A stretch of DNA of 64,000 nt from Pseudomonadota bacterium (GCA_021848465.1 JAJZUP010000001.1:744001-808000); one strand, 5' to 3'. Numbered from the stretch's first letter, positions 1 through 9,470 are shown. Made by a program: numbers and translations. The notes: a model not told the origin generated them from the letters alone.

Positions 1-1796
1 TAGGGCTCGAACCCTTTTTCCGCTTCCGTCATTTCTTTCTTTGCCTGATTTTGTTGATGGGCTGCATGGCGCTGTTCCGATTGCACAGGAGCAGCGGCCT
101 GCAGGCTTTCCTTGTTTGCCGCGACCATTGCTTCGATCAGCTTGGGATCGAGGCGGGTCATCAAGTGTGAGTAATCGTTAATTTTTCCATCTAAGAAATC
201 TTCAGCATCAGACCAGATCAGAGGTTCGATATTTAAAAATGACTCAACCTGCTCTGCCAATTTTGGCAGTATCGGTTTCAGATAGAGGGTAAGGATTCTG
301 AATAAGTTCAGGCTTACGGTACAAACCTCTTGAAGTCTTTCATCTTGACCTTCTTGTTTTGCTAATACCCAAGGGGCCTGTTCGTTTACATATTCGTTGG
401 CTAAATCAGCGAGGCGCATGATTTCACGTATGGCTTTGCCAAAGTCGCGGCTTTCGTAAGAATCGGCAATCTGACTTTCTGCGTCAACAAACTTCCCCCA
501 CAACTCGAGGCCTGCGCTTGCGCGAACATGGTCACTTTTAGTGTCCGTAAAATTGAATTTAGTGATTGAGCCGCCGAACTTCTTGCTGATGAAGCCCGCC
601 GTTCGGCTCGCAATATTGATGTACTTCCCGATCAAATCGCTGTTCACTTTTGCCACGAAGTCGTCGAGGTTCAGGTCGAGGTCTTCCATCGTGCCGTTCA
701 GTTTGGCCGCGTAGTAGTAGCGCAGGTACTCGGTGTTTTTCACATGCTCCACATAGCTGCGCGCGGTGATGAAAGTGCCGCGCGATTTGCTCATCTTCTC
801 GCCGTTCACGGTGAGGAAACCGTGCGCGAACAGTTTGGTCGGGGTGCGGTAGCCGGCATGCTCCAGCATGGCGGGCCAGAACAGTGCGTGGAAGTAGAGG
901 ATGTCCTTGCCGATGAAGTGGTACAGCTCGGCATCGGAACCCTGTTTCCAGAAGGCGTCGAAGTCGATGCCCTGCTTGGCGCATAGCTGCCTGAAGCTGC
1001 CCATGTAGCCCACCGGCGCATCCAGCCACACGTAGAAATATTTGCCCGGCGCATCGGGAATCTCGAAGCCGAAATAGGGCGCGTCGCGCGAGATGTCCCA
1101 GTCGGTGAGCTTGTTCTCGCCTGCCGCGCCCAGCCATTCCTGCATTTTGTTGGAGGCTTCGGTTTGCAGCGTGTCGCTCTTGGTCCACTGGCGCAGGAAT
1201 GCTTGGCAGCGCGGGTCGGAGAGCTTGAAGAAATAGTGGTCGGAATTGCGCAGTTCCGGCTTGGCGCCGGAGACGGCGGAATACGGTTCGATCAGTTCGG
1301 TGGGGGCATATGCTGCGCCGCATACCTCGCAGTTGTCGCCATATTGATCCTTGGCGTGACACTTGGGGCATTCGCCCTTGATGAAGCGATCCGGCAGGAA
1401 CATCTGTTTGACCGGGTCGTAATACTGTTCGATCGAGCGCGTCTCGATCAGTTTTTCAGCGCGTAATTTGCGGTAGATGCCTTGCGCCAGCTCCTTGGTT
1501 TCGCCGGAGTTGGTCGAGCCGTAGTTGTCGAAGGCAATGTGGAACGCGGAGAAGTCGTCGAAGTGTTCCTGCCATACCCGGGCAATCAGCTGTTCGGGCG
1601 TGATGCCCTCTTTCTCGGCGCGCAGCATGATCGGGGTGCCGTGGGTGTCGTCGGCGCAGACGTAATGACACTCATTGCCGCGCATTTTCTGGAAGCGCAC
1701 CCAGATGTCGGTCTGGATATATTCAACGAGGTGGCCGAGGTGGATGCTGCCGTTGGCATAAGGCAGCGCGGAGGTGACAAGTATTTTGCGGGCCAT
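1..1796 (-). CDS. metG: Methionyl-tRNA synthetase, C-terminus beyond window
   Basis: Charges tRNA-Met with methionine in the cytoplasm. Read on the minus strand from an ATG at 1796, the protein opens [22 protein letters not shown], with the class I HIGH-type motif HLGH at residues 19-22. The KMSKS loop is intact at 782-796. A four-cysteine zinc knuckle (CPKC...CEVC) follows the Rossmann half, as in the long MetRS type. About 598 codons are visible without a stop; the frame leaves the window at base 1, so the C-terminal Trbp111-like tRNA-binding domain is not seen. An alanine/glutamine-rich linker is the last part present. It is divergent from apbC, a common betaproteobacterial arrangement. 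Identification is certain; only the 3' end is missing. Confidence 0.97.
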   Translation of the reverse strand, partial: MARKILVTSALPYANGSIHLGHLVEYIQTDIWVRFQKMRGNECHYVCADDTHGTPIMLRAEKEGITPEQLIARVWQEHFDDFSAFHIAFDNYGSTNSGETKELAQGIYRKLRAEKLIETRSIEQYYDPVKQMFLPDRFIKGECPKCHAKDQYGDNCEVCGAAYAPTELIEPYSAVSGAKPELRNSDHYFFKLSDPRCQAFLRQWTKSDTLQTEASNKMQEWLGAAGENKLTDWDISRDAPYFGFEIPDAPGKYFYVWLDAPVGYMGSFRQLCAKQGIDFDAFWKQGSDAELYHFIGKDILYFHALFWPAMLEHAGYRTPTKLFAHGFLTVNGEKMSKSRGTFITARSYVEHVKNTEYLRYYYAAKLNGTMEDLDLNLDDFVAKVNSDLIGKYINIASRTAGFISKKFGGSITKFNFTDTKSDHVRASAGLELWGKFVDAESQIADSYESRDFGKAIREIMRLADLANEYVNEQAPWVLAKQEGQDERLQEVCTVSLNLFRILTLYLKPILPKLAEQVESFLNIEPLIWSDAEDFLDGKINDYSHLMTRLDPKLIEAMVAANKESLQAAAPVQSEQRHAAHQQNQAKKEMTEAEKGFEP

Positions 1797-1906
1797 GTAT
1801 TTCCTTTAAAAGCACGCGTAGCAGGGCTAAATAACCACTTTCGCACTTTTGGTATTAACTTAGGGGCGCGATTGTAGCAAAAGCCGCACATATTCGTGGA
1901 ATTCGG

Positions 1907-1912
1907 TAAAAT
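1907..1912 (+). promoter_or_regulatory. Possible -10 box for apbC in the metG/apbC divergent gap
   Basis: The 152-base gap between the divergent metG and apbC starts holds TAAAAT at 1907-1912, 36 bases before the apbC ATG. No convincing -35 hexamer lies 16-18 bases upstream, so this is a weak call based on composition and position only. Confidence 0.25.
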
Positions 1913-1948
1913 TGCCGCCTTCGAGTTTTAGCACGGATTGGGAACGAC

Positions 1949-3043
1949 ATGAGTTTTACCGATGCAGATGTACAGGCCGCCCTCAAGCAGTTGATCGATC
2001 CCAACACGAAAAAGGATTTCGTGGCGGGCAAGTCGGTGAAAAATGTAAAGGTCAGCGGCAACGATGTGACGCTGGAGATTCAGCTCGGCTATCCGGCCAA
2101 GAGCGTGTGGGCCGAGATCAAGGCGCAGGTGGAAGGCCATTTGCGCAAGGCATTGCCGGGCGCAGGCAAGATCGAGGCGAGCGTCAGCAGCAAGGTTGTG
2201 CCGCATGCGGTGCAGCGCGGCGTGAAGCTGGTGGACGGCGTGAAGAACATCATTGCCGTGGCTTCCGGCAAGGGCGGTGTGGGCAAATCCACCACCGCGG
2301 TCAATCTCGCATTGGCATTGGCCGCCGAGGGCGCGCGCGTCGGCATGCTGGACGCGGATATTTACGGCCCTTCGCAGCCGACCATGCTGGGGATTTCCGG
2401 CCAGCCGAAATCGCGCGACGGCAAATCCATCGAGCCGATGCAGGGGCACGGGCTGCAGGCCATGTCGATCGGTTTCATGATCGAGGGCGATGATGCGCCG
2501 ATGATCTGGCGCGGCCCGATGGCGACGCAGGCGATGGAGCAGTTGCTGCGCCAGACCGCCTGGGACAACCTCGACTATCTGGTGATCGACCTGCCGCCGG
2601 GCACCGGCGACATCCAGCTCTCGCTGGCGCAGAAGGTGCCGGTGACCGGTGCGGTGATCGTGACCACGCCGCAGGATATTGCGCTGCTGGATGCGAAGAA
2701 GGGTCTGAAGATGTTCGAGAAGGTCGATGTGAAAATCATCGGCCTGGTTGAAAACATGAGCACGCATATCTGCTCGAAATGCGGCCATGAGGAGCATATC
2801 TTCGGTGCCGGCGGCGGTGTGAAAATGTGCGAGGAATACGGCACCGAATTGCTGGGCTCGCTGCCGCTGGACATCAACATCCGCGAGCAGGCCGATTCCG
2901 GCAAGCCGACGGTGATTGCCGATCCGGAAGGCGCGGTGTCCAAGGTGTACAAGCAGATTGCACGGCGCGTGGCGGTGCGGGTTGCCGAGATGGCGCAGGA
3001 CCACAGCGCGGTGTTTCCGAAGATTGTTGTGCAAAATACTTAA
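1949..3043 (+). CDS. apbC: Fe-S cluster carrier ATPase ApbC/Mrp
   Basis: A 364-aa P-loop ATPase of the Mrp/NBP35 family that binds and hands over Fe-S clusters in the cytoplasm. An N-terminal DUF59/MIP18-like domain covers about residues 1-85. The deviant Walker A motif SGKGGVGKST is at 106-115, Walker-type VIDLPPGTGD near 212-221, and the cluster-binding CxxC (CSKC) at 275-278. Length and domain order match full-length Mrp. It is divergent from metG and lies upstream of dcd, from which it is separated by a palindromic repeat. All key residues are present, so it should be functional. Confidence 0.96.
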   Translation: MSFTDADVQAALKQLIDPNTKKDFVAGKSVKNVKVSGNDVTLEIQLGYPAKSVWAEIKAQVEGHLRKALPGAGKIEASVSSKVVPHAVQRGVKLVDGVKNIIAVASGKGGVGKSTTAVNLALALAAEGARVGMLDADIYGPSQPTMLGISGQPKSRDGKSIEPMQGHGLQAMSIGFMIEGDDAPMIWRGPMATQAMEQLLRQTAWDNLDYLVIDLPPGTGDIQLSLAQKVPVTGAVIVTTPQDIALLDAKKGLKMFEKVDVKIIGLVENMSTHICSKCGHEEHIFGAGGGVKMCEEYGTELLGSLPLDINIREQADSGKPTVIADPEGAVSKVYKQIARRVAVRVAEMAQDHSAVFPKIVVQNT

Positions 3044-3046
3044 AGA

Positions 3047-3117
3047 CCGTTCGCCCTGAGCTTGTCGAAGGGAGAGCGCTACGTCCGTTTATGGTTCGAC
3101 AGGCTCACCACGAACGG
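3047..3117. repeat. Palindromic dispersed repeat, TTCGACAGGCTCA type
   Basis: Directly after the apbC stop, CCGTTCGCCCTGAGCTTGTC (3047 onward) and its imperfect inverse ending CACCACGAACGG (to 3117) form two arms around a 25-base centre. This TTCGACAGGCTCAG-like palindrome is a repeat type I recall as dispersed in many proteobacterial genomes, usually in intergenic DNA. Only one copy is seen here. It may fold in the apbC-dcd transcript. Confidence 0.75.
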
Positions 3118-3146
3118 ACTGAATACGAAATTTAACGAGGTCAAGT

Positions 3147-3713
3147 ATGAGCATCAAATCGGATAAATGGATACGCCGCATGGCGGAGCAGCACGGCATG
3201 ATCGAGCCGTTCGAGCCGGGGCAGGTGAAGGAAGTGGATGGCCGCAAGATCGTGTCCTACGGCACGTCCAGCTACGGCTACGATATCCGCTGCTCGCGCG
3301 AGTTCAAGCTGTTCACCAACCTGAATAGCACCATTGTCGATCCCAAGAACTTCGACCCGAATTCTTTCGTGAAGGTCGAGGGCGATTACTGCATCATCCC
3401 GCCCAATTCGTTTGCACTGGCGCGCACTGTGGAATATTTCCGTATTCCGCGCAGCGTGCTGACGGTGTGTCTGGGCAAGTCCACCTATGCGCGCTGCGGC
3501 ATTATCGTGAACGTCACGCCGTTCGAGCCGGAGTGGGAAGGCTATGTGACGCTGGAGTTTTCCAACACCACGCCGCTGCCCGCGAAGATTTACGCCAACG
3601 AAGGCGTAGCGCAGGTGCTGTTCTTCGAGAGCGATGAAATCTGCGAGACCTCGTACAAGGATCGCGGCGGCAAGTATCAGGGGCAGGTCGGCGTGACCCT
3701 GCCGAAAATTTAA
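3147..3713 (+). CDS. dcd: dCTP deaminase
   Basis: Converts dCTP to dUTP and ammonia, feeding dUTPase and thymidylate synthesis; thyA and folA lie about 12 kb away. The 188-aa protein has the family core [20 protein letters not shown] and then [11 protein letters not shown], containing the conserved catalytic Glu, plus the C-terminal GGKYQGQ nucleotide-closing segment. Length equals the usual 188 aa. The stop TAA overlaps the ATG of the next small gene by one base (TAATG), which suggests translational coupling. Confidence 0.97.
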   Translation: MSIKSDKWIRRMAEQHGMIEPFEPGQVKEVDGRKIVSYGTSSYGYDIRCSREFKLFTNLNSTIVDPKNFDPNSFVKVEGDYCIIPPNSFALARTVEYFRIPRSVLTVCLGKSTYARCGIIVNVTPFEPEWEGYVTLEFSNTTPLPAKIYANEGVAQVLFFESDEICETSYKDRGGKYQGQVGVTLPKI

Positions 3714-3931
3714 TGCATCCCGACCCTGCAAAAGTCATCTGGCGCGATTCCGAAGGAAAGGTGATTGCCTGCGTCGAAAAGAACAAGGTGATGCGCGAAA
3801 ATCTCGAGGAAATCCGCCAGGTCTGCCAGGACGCGCTGGAAGATGCCGTGCTGATGGGCTGCGACGAGAAGCAGGTGCGTGCGGTGCTGGCGGAACTGGT
3901 GGCTTCGCTGGAAAGCCATTACCACGCATGA
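3713..3931 (+). CDS. Small conserved-looking hypothetical protein coupled to dcd
   Basis: A 72-aa soluble, charged protein ([20 protein letters not shown]...) starting on the last base of the dcd stop codon (TAATG). It is predicted to be mostly helical (RENLEEIRQVCQDALEDAVLMGC), with no signal peptide or membrane segment. The tight overlap and codon use like that of the neighbours support a real gene. I do not recognise a named family, and no function can be assigned beyond co-expression with dcd. Confidence 0.75.
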   Translation: MHPDPAKVIWRDSEGKVIACVEKNKVMRENLEEIRQVCQDALEDAVLMGCDEKQVRAVLAELVASLESHYHA

Positions 3932-3969
3932 GCGGTAATATTTCTTTGTTACATTGTTCCATATTAGTC

Positions 3970-4095
3970 ATGAAGTTTAATTTTAGTTCCGACATCACAT
4001 TGGCCTATGGCCAATATGAGTCTGCACTGAAGTTGAATTTCTGCCGGGCTCTTTCCAAGGGCGCTGGTTATCTTAACGTTCATCTCTCTGAATAG
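3970..4095 (+). CDS. Possible 41-aa upstream ORF before the decarboxylase
   Basis: An ATG at 3970 opens a 41-codon frame (MKFNFSSDITLAYGQYESAL...) ending with TAG at 4093-4095, ten bases before the decarboxylase ATG. Its first five residues, MKFNF, are the same as those of the decarboxylase, with different codons. The decarboxylase Shine-Dalgarno AGGA overlaps the stop, so translation could be coupled. No Shine-Dalgarno precedes the small ORF itself, so it may be chance; see findings. Confidence 0.3.
   Translation: MKFNFSSDITLAYGQYESALKLNFCRALSKGAGYLNVHLSE
3999..4015. promoter_or_regulatory. Perfect palindrome upstream of the decarboxylase, operator candidate
   Basis: ATTGGCC-TAT-GGCCAAT is a perfect 7+3+7 inverted repeat about 90 bases before the decarboxylase start. 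Its form fits a dimeric repressor or activator site, and it lies inside the possible upstream ORF. No regulator is identified. Confidence 0.35.
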
Positions 4096-4104
4096 GATTT
4101 TGCG

Positions 4105-6348
4105 ATGAAATTCAACTTTCCCATCATCATCATTGACGAGGACTTCCGGTCGGAGAATGCCAGCGGGCTGGGTATCCGTGCGTTGGCCGATGCCATCCAG
4201 AAAGAGGGCATGGAAGTGCTAGGCGTGACCAGCTACGGCGACCTGACTTCGTTTGCCCAGCAGCAGAGCCGCGCTTCCGCTTTCCTGTTGTCGATTGACG
4301 ATGAGGAGTTCGGCGGCGGCAGCGAAGAGGAAACCGAGACCGCGCTGAAATCGTTGCGTGCCTTTGTCAGCGAGATCCGCTTCAAGAATGCCGACATTCC
4401 GATCTACCTGTATGGCGAAACCCGTACCTCGCGCCACATTCCGAACGACATCCTGCGCGAATTGCACGGCTTCATCCACATGCATGAGGATACGCCTGAG
4501 TTCGTTGCGCGCCACATCATCCGCGAAGCCAAGAGCTACCTGGATTCGTTGGCGCCGCCGTTCTTCCGCGCGCTGCTGCACTACGCGCAGGACGGCTCCT
4601 ACTCCTGGCATTGCCCCGGCCACTCGGGCGGCGTGGCATTCCTGAAATCGCCGGTGGGGCAGATGTTCCACCAGTTCTTCGGCGAGAACATGTTGCGCGC
4701 CGACGTCTGCAATGCGGTGGACGAACTCGGGCAGTTGCTCGACCACACCGGTCCGGTGGCGGCATCGGAGCGCAACGCCGCGCGCATTTTCAATTCCGAT
4801 CACCTGTTCTTCGTGACCAACGGCACTTCGACCTCGAACAAGATCGTGTGGCATTCGATGGTGGCGCCGGATGACATCGTGGTGGTGGACCGCAACTGCC
4901 ATAAGTCCATCCTGCACTCGATCATGATGACCGGCGCGGTGCCGGTGTTCCTGACGCCGACGCGAAACCATTACGGCATCATCGGCCCGATCCCGAAATC
5001 GGAATTCGAGATGTCCAACATCCAGAAGAAGATAGACGCCAATCCGTTCATCAAGGACAAGAAGAAAAAGCCACGCATCCTGACCATCACGCAGAGCACC
5101 TATGACGGGGTGCTGTACAACGTGGAAACGCTGAAGGAGATGCTGGACGGCAAGATCGACACGCTGCATTTCGACGAGGCCTGGCTGCCGCATGCGGCGT
5201 TCCATGATTTCTACAAGGACATGCATGCGATCGGCCGCGACCGGCCGCGCGCGAAGGAGTCCATGATTTTTGCGACGCAGTCCACGCACAAACTGCTGGC
5301 CGGCTTGTCGCAGGCGTCGCAGATCCTGGTGCGCGAATCGCAGACGCGCAAGCTGAACAGCCACGTATTCAACGAAGCCTTCCTGATGCACACCTCGACG
5401 TCGCCGCAGTACGCGATCATTGCCTCATGCGACGTGGCTGCCGCGATGATGGAACCGCCCGGCGGTACGGCGCTGGTGGAGGAAAGCATCGCCGAAGCGA
5501 TCGATTTCCGCCGCGCGATGAAGAAGGTGGATGCCGACTGGGGCAAGGACTGGTGGTTCAAAGTGTGGGGGCCGGACAGTATTGTCGAGGAGGGCGTCGG
5601 TTCGCGTGAGGCCTGGGTGTTGCAGGGCGGCGACAATTGGCATGGTTTCGGCAACCTGGCCCCCGGTTTCAACATGCTCGATCCGATCAAGGCTACGGTG
5701 ATTACCCCAGGCCTGAATGTGGACGGCGATTTCGACGATAGCGGCATCCCGGCCGCGATGGTGACCAAGTACCTGGCCGAACATGGCGTGATCGTGGAGA
5801 AGTGCGGGCTGTACTCGTTCTTCATCATGTTCACAATCGGCATCACCAAGGGACGCTGGAACACGCTGGTGACGGCCTTGCAGCAATTCAAGGACGATTA
5901 CGACAAGAATGCACCGATGTGGCGCATCCTGCCGGAGTTCACGGCCAAGCATCCGCAATATGAGCGTACCGGCCTGCGCGACCTGTGCCAGCAAATCCAC
6001 GATACTTACAAGAAGCACAACGTGGCGAAGATGACCACCGAGATGTACCTGTCCGACATGCAGCCGGCAATGAAGCCGTCCGATGCGTTCGCCAAGATGG
6101 CGCACGACGAAATCGAGCGGGTCGAGATCGACCACCTGGAAGGGCGTGTCACTGCGGTGTTGCTGACGCCATACCCGCCGGGCATACCGCTGCTGATTCC
6201 GGGCGAGCGTTTCAACAAGACCATCGTGGATTACCTGAAATTTGCGCGCGATTTCAACCAGCGCTTCCCGGGTTTTGAAACCGACATCCACGGCCTGGTC
6301 GCGGAAAGGAATGGCTCAGTCAGGTATTACGTGGACTGCGTGAGGTAG
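4105..6348 (+). CDS. Orn/Lys/Arg decarboxylase, probably arginine decarboxylase
   Basis: A PLP-dependent fold-type I basic amino acid decarboxylase of 747 aa. It has the N-terminal flavodoxin-like wing domain (FPIIIIDEDF...), the large PLP domain (CPGHSGGVAF, DEAW, and the Schiff-base lysine K396 in STHKLL) and the C-terminal domain, in the order seen in the AdiA/LdcI/SpeF family. Length fits the inducible-type enzymes. The product would be agmatine, cadaverine or putrescine; substrate cannot be settled by reading, though orthologues beside dcd in betaproteobacteria are usually called arginine/lysine decarboxylases. The start ATG has AGGA nine bases upstream. Confidence 0.93.
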   Translation: MKFNFPIIIIDEDFRSENASGLGIRALADAIQKEGMEVLGVTSYGDLTSFAQQQSRASAFLLSIDDEEFGGGSEEETETALKSLRAFVSEIRFKNADIPIYLYGETRTSRHIPNDILRELHGFIHMHEDTPEFVARHIIREAKSYLDSLAPPFFRALLHYAQDGSYSWHCPGHSGGVAFLKSPVGQMFHQFFGENMLRADVCNAVDELGQLLDHTGPVAASERNAARIFNSDHLFFVTNGTSTSNKIVWHSMVAPDDIVVVDRNCHKSILHSIMMTGAVPVFLTPTRNHYGIIGPIPKSEFEMSNIQKKIDANPFIKDKKKKPRILTITQSTYDGVLYNVETLKEMLDGKIDTLHFDEAWLPHAAFHDFYKDMHAIGRDRPRAKESMIFATQSTHKLLAGLSQASQILVRESQTRKLNSHVFNEAFLMHTSTSPQYAIIASCDVAAAMMEPPGGTALVEESIAEAIDFRRAMKKVDADWGKDWWFKVWGPDSIVEEGVGSREAWVLQGGDNWHGFGNLAPGFNMLDPIKATVITPGLNVDGDFDDSGIPAAMVTKYLAEHGVIVEKCGLYSFFIMFTIGITKGRWNTLVTALQQFKDDYDKNAPMWRILPEFTAKHPQYERTGLRDLCQQIHDTYKKHNVAKMTTEMYLSDMQPAMKPSDAFAKMAHDEIERVEIDHLEGRVTAVLLTPYPPGIPLLIPGERFNKTIVDYLKFARDFNQRFPGFETDIHGLVAERNGSVRYYVDCVR

Positions 6349-6374
6349 CGTAGCGTGCTTGCGGTGCCGCACTC

Positions 6375-7304
6375 ATGAAGCAGGCCGCTTACGCACGGGA
6401 GTTGGAATGGTTGAAAACCAATCCCGCGCTGGACGAGTTGCGTGCGCGCTACCCGCAAGATTGGAAAGCCGTGCAGCAGGAAATCGCTGCGATTGTCGAG
6501 CGCGGTATTGCTGAGGAGTTGAATGCCTACCTGGCGCATTATGCAGTGGCGGCAGAAGCGCCCGGGCAGCGCCAGCAGGACTTGCAGTCGAAGCTCTCGC
6601 ATTATGTGCGTGGACGCATGGCGCGCGAGTCGGTCAAACAGTTGTGTTCTTCAACGCTTGCTGCTGCCAGTGGTGCAAAGAATGGCAAGTTGCGCTTCAA
6701 CCTGTTCAATGGCTTTGTTGCGCAGAAACTGCTGTTTGCGCGGGAGCTCGAACGTAAACCGGTTTCGTTGTTCTGGTTCCGCCTGTTGTGGCCGCTGGTG
6801 TGGCAGCGCAAGCGGCTGATGCCCTTGGTGCAGCCGCGGGGGATTTACTGTTTCTACTCGCGGGAACTGGTTGCGCAGTTGGCAAAATTGATAGCCGGGC
6901 GGCGCTGCCTGGAGATCGGCGCCGGGGACGGGACGCTGGCGCGCTTCCTGGCTGCGCAGGGCGTGCAGATTACTGCCACAGACAATTATGCCTGGGGTCA
7001 CGCGGTAAAATACCCGGACTCGGTCATCAGGCTCGATGCGCGTGCAGCGCTTGCTGCCTATACGCCCGAGGTGGTGATTTGCTCATGGCCGCCGGCGCAG
7101 AACGACTTCGAGCGTGATGTGTTCAGGACGCCCGGCGTACAGCTCTACATTGTCATCGGCAGCCGGCACCAGTTCGCTTTCGGCAACTGGAAAGACTACT
7201 GCACGCAATCCGAGTTTGAGCTTGAGGAAGATGCGCGGCTCAGCAAGATGGTGCTGCCGCCGGAACTGGAGTCTGTGGTCTATGTGTTCCGGCGCAAGCA
7301 GTGA
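6375..7304 (+). CDS. Methyltransferase-like protein, function unknown
   Basis: A 309-aa protein starting 27 bases after the decarboxylase stop and probably co-transcribed with it. Residues 1-130 are helical without a recognised domain. Residues 175-300 have class I SAM-methyltransferase features: motif I CLEIGAGDGTLARF at 178-191, an acidic end of strand 2 (ATDNYAW) and VVICSWPPAQND at the motif IV position. The catalytic-loop SWPP differs from NPPY or DPP, so the substrate is unclear. There is no signal peptide. It could be a small-molecule or protein methylase; no gene name is offered. Confidence 0.7.
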   Translation: MKQAAYARELEWLKTNPALDELRARYPQDWKAVQQEIAAIVERGIAEELNAYLAHYAVAAEAPGQRQQDLQSKLSHYVRGRMARESVKQLCSSTLAAASGAKNGKLRFNLFNGFVAQKLLFARELERKPVSLFWFRLLWPLVWQRKRLMPLVQPRGIYCFYSRELVAQLAKLIAGRRCLEIGAGDGTLARFLAAQGVQITATDNYAWGHAVKYPDSVIRLDARAALAAYTPEVVICSWPPAQNDFERDVFRTPGVQLYIVIGSRHQFAFGNWKDYCTQSEFELEEDARLSKMVLPPELESVVYVFRRKQ

Positions 7305-7374
7305 ATAACCCCGGGGGCTTTGCCGCCGCGCATGCTCGCCTGATGTGAATTGTTTTCCTTATCGTTTGTAAATC

Positions 7375-7899
7375 ATGACCGACACACCGACTAAAAAAAC
7401 TCCCGCGCAGAAATGGCGCAGCTTCGCCATCAAGGCGCTGATCTTCATTGCCGTCATTATCGCTTTCCGTGCCTGGCAGCAGCGCGATATGGTGAGCGGG
7501 CCGGCTCCCGGATTGCAGGGCGTGACGCTGGCCGGGCAACCGTACCAATTGCCTGCGCATCCGCAGCGGCCCGTCCTGGTGCATTTCTGGGCAACCTGGT
7601 GCCCGATCTGCAAAGCCGAGCAAGGCGCCATTGATGCCATCGCGCACGATAACCCGAATGTGATTACCATTGCCATGAACAGCGGCAAGCCGGAGCAGGT
7701 GGCCAAGCATATGCAGGAGCAAGGCCTCGGCTTTACGGTGCTGAACGACCCCGACAGCAGCATCTCCAACGCCTGGGGTGTCCATGCGGTGCCGGCCAGT
7801 TTTATCATCGCGCCCAATGGACAAATTCGTTTTGTTGAAGTCGGGTATACCACAGGCATTGGCCTGCGCCTGCGCCTCTGGCTGGCCGGCCTGATCTGA
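7375..7899 (+). CDS. Membrane-anchored thioredoxin-like disulfide oxidoreductase (TlpA/ScsD type)
   Basis: A 174-aa protein with one N-terminal membrane anchor (about residues 18-33, ALIFIAVIIAF) followed by a periplasmic thioredoxin fold. The active site is WCPIC with C76 and C79 in FWATWCPICKAEQ, and the cis-proline loop is VPASFIIAPNG. The short TlpA-like domain and WCPIC motif resemble ScsD and related protein disulfide oxidoreductases. It probably handles cysteine redox state in the periplasm. No partner such as ccdA or dsbD lies next to it. Confidence 0.85.
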   Translation: MTDTPTKKTPAQKWRSFAIKALIFIAVIIAFRAWQQRDMVSGPAPGLQGVTLAGQPYQLPAHPQRPVLVHFWATWCPICKAEQGAIDAIAHDNPNVITIAMNSGKPEQVAKHMQEQGLGFTVLNDPDSSISNAWGVHAVPASFIIAPNGQIRFVEVGYTTGIGLRLRLWLAGLI

Positions 7900-7954
7900 T
7901 CCACCATGCACGCCGGGCTTGCGTGCTTGCGGAAACCTGAACAAGGATAGCAGC

Positions 7955-8137
7955 ATGATTGCCCGTATTGCTTCCCGTTGCAGTCTCCTGTCTGTGGCTA
8001 TTTTGCGGGTATGGAATTCATTGCTCGCGATAAAAGCATGTTGGTTCAATGCGTTGCTTATTGAGGTATTGACCGCAAATTATGCATGTAGCATGATTTT
8101 GCCGAGCAGGGAGGAGAGCTGGTGGATAATTTCATGA
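7955..8137 (+). CDS. Possible 60-aa hydrophobic small ORF
   Basis: In the 222-base gap before the CHASE-GGDEF gene, an ATG at 7955 preceded by AAGGA at good spacing opens a 60-codon frame (MIARIASRCSLLSVAIL...). It is rich in hydrophobic residues and overlaps the next start by 16 bases. It could be a small membrane peptide or chance; no homologue is recognised. Confidence 0.2.
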   Translation: MIARIASRCSLLSVAILRVWNSLLAIKACWFNALLIEVLTANYACSMILPSREESWWIIS

Positions 8138-9468
8138 TGCATTTTTTCCAGGGAAAGCGGCTGGCGCTGGCGGCGGCATTGGCCGTGTTCGTGCTGGTGT
8201 TTGCGCTGGGTGAAATGTATATCCACAACCATCTGGATGAGGACAGGGGGGAACTGTTCAAGACCAATATCGCGAATGCCTCCAAGTTGCGGGCACAGAT
8301 CGAGGGGGAGCTGAATTCCCTTTTGTATCTCAGCAGCGGGCTTGGCGGCTACCTGGTGGTGCGCAACGACAACCTCAAGGAAAAAGAAGTCAACGACATT
8401 CTGGGCGTGCTGTTCCGCAGCAGCCGCCATGTGCGCAATTTCGGCGTTGCTGTCGATTACCGGATCAAGTATGTGTTTCCGCGTGAAGGTAATGAAAAGG
8501 TCATCGGCATCGATTACCGCGATTTGCCCGGGCAGTGGCCGGTGGTCAAGAAAATAACCGAGAGCGGTATCCCGGTACTGGCTGGCCCCGTCAATCTGGT
8601 GCAGGGCGGGCGCGGCCTGATTTACCGCGTGCCTTTATACATCGATAAAAAATACTGGGGCCTGCTGTCTACCGTGATCGACCTCGATTCCATGATTAAT
8701 GTGGTATCTGCGGCGGTCAGCGAAAACAGCGAATTTGCGATTCGCGGCAAGGATGGCAGCGGCCTGAAGGGCGACATGGTCTGGGGGCGGGCGGAACTGT
8801 TCCGCGATCCCGAGTCGGTGATTCAGGAAATCAGCATTCCCGGTGGAAGCTGGGCGGTTGCGATGAAACCGGCGAGCGACCAGCTCTTCCACAATTACCT
8901 GTTTGTGCGTCTGCTGGTGTATCCGTTGGCGTTGCTCGCCGCATGGATGATGTACATGCTGGTACACAGCCGTGCGGCAATGGCCGAGCTCGCGATGTAC
9001 GATCCGTTGACCAGCTTGCCAAACCGCAACTTGCTGGAAGACCGCGCCGAGTTCGCTTTCGCCCGCCAGAAGCGCAAGCCCGAGCATGTCTGCGCCATCC
9101 TGTTTTTCGACCTGGACGGGTTCAAGGGCATCAATGATCATTATGGGCACAAAGCGGGAGATGCGATCCTGGTTGCAGTCGCACGCCGCGCGACTTCAAT
9201 TTTGCGCAACCATGACACGGTGGCGCGCTGGGGCGGGGACGAGTTCATCATCCTGCTCGAAGAAATCAAGCCGGTACTGCTGACGCCGCTGATCAACCGC
9301 TTGCGTGACGAGATCGAGAAGCCGATCGAGTTTGAAGGGGAAATCCTGCACGTCGGTGTATCGGTCGGGCTGGCGATCTATCCGGAAAGTGGTGCCACGC
9401 TGGATCACTTGCTGAAAATGGCGGACCAAAGCATGTATGCCGACAAGCAGCAGCGCAAGAAGGGTTGA
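8122..9468 (+). CDS. CHASE-GGDEF diguanylate cyclase, membrane-bound
   Basis: Makes cyclic di-GMP from two GTP. The 448-aa protein has a TM helix (about 13-32), a periplasmic CHASE-like sensor (about 45-230, with GVAVDYRIKYVFPREGNEKVIG and NLVQGGRGLIYRVPLY), a second TM (about 258-278) and a C-terminal GGDEF domain. The catalytic GGDEF is intact at 371-375, and an RxxD inhibitory site (RNHD) sits five residues before it, so product inhibition is expected. The GTG start at 8122 is chosen because GGAGGAGAG lies just upstream. It is convergent with rlhA, only two bases apart. Confidence 0.92.
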   Translation: MDNFMMHFFQGKRLALAAALAVFVLVFALGEMYIHNHLDEDRGELFKTNIANASKLRAQIEGELNSLLYLSSGLGGYLVVRNDNLKEKEVNDILGVLFRSSRHVRNFGVAVDYRIKYVFPREGNEKVIGIDYRDLPGQWPVVKKITESGIPVLAGPVNLVQGGRGLIYRVPLYIDKKYWGLLSTVIDLDSMINVVSAAVSENSEFAIRGKDGSGLKGDMVWGRAELFRDPESVIQEISIPGGSWAVAMKPASDQLFHNYLFVRLLVYPLALLAAWMMYMLVHSRAAMAELAMYDPLTSLPNRNLLEDRAEFAFARQKRKPEHVCAILFFDLDGFKGINDHYGHKAGDAILVAVARRATSILRNHDTVARWGGDEFIILLEEIKPVLLTPLINRLRDEIEKPIEFEGEILHVGVSVGLAIYPESGATLDHLLKMADQSMYADKQQRKKG

Positions 9469-9470
9469 GT

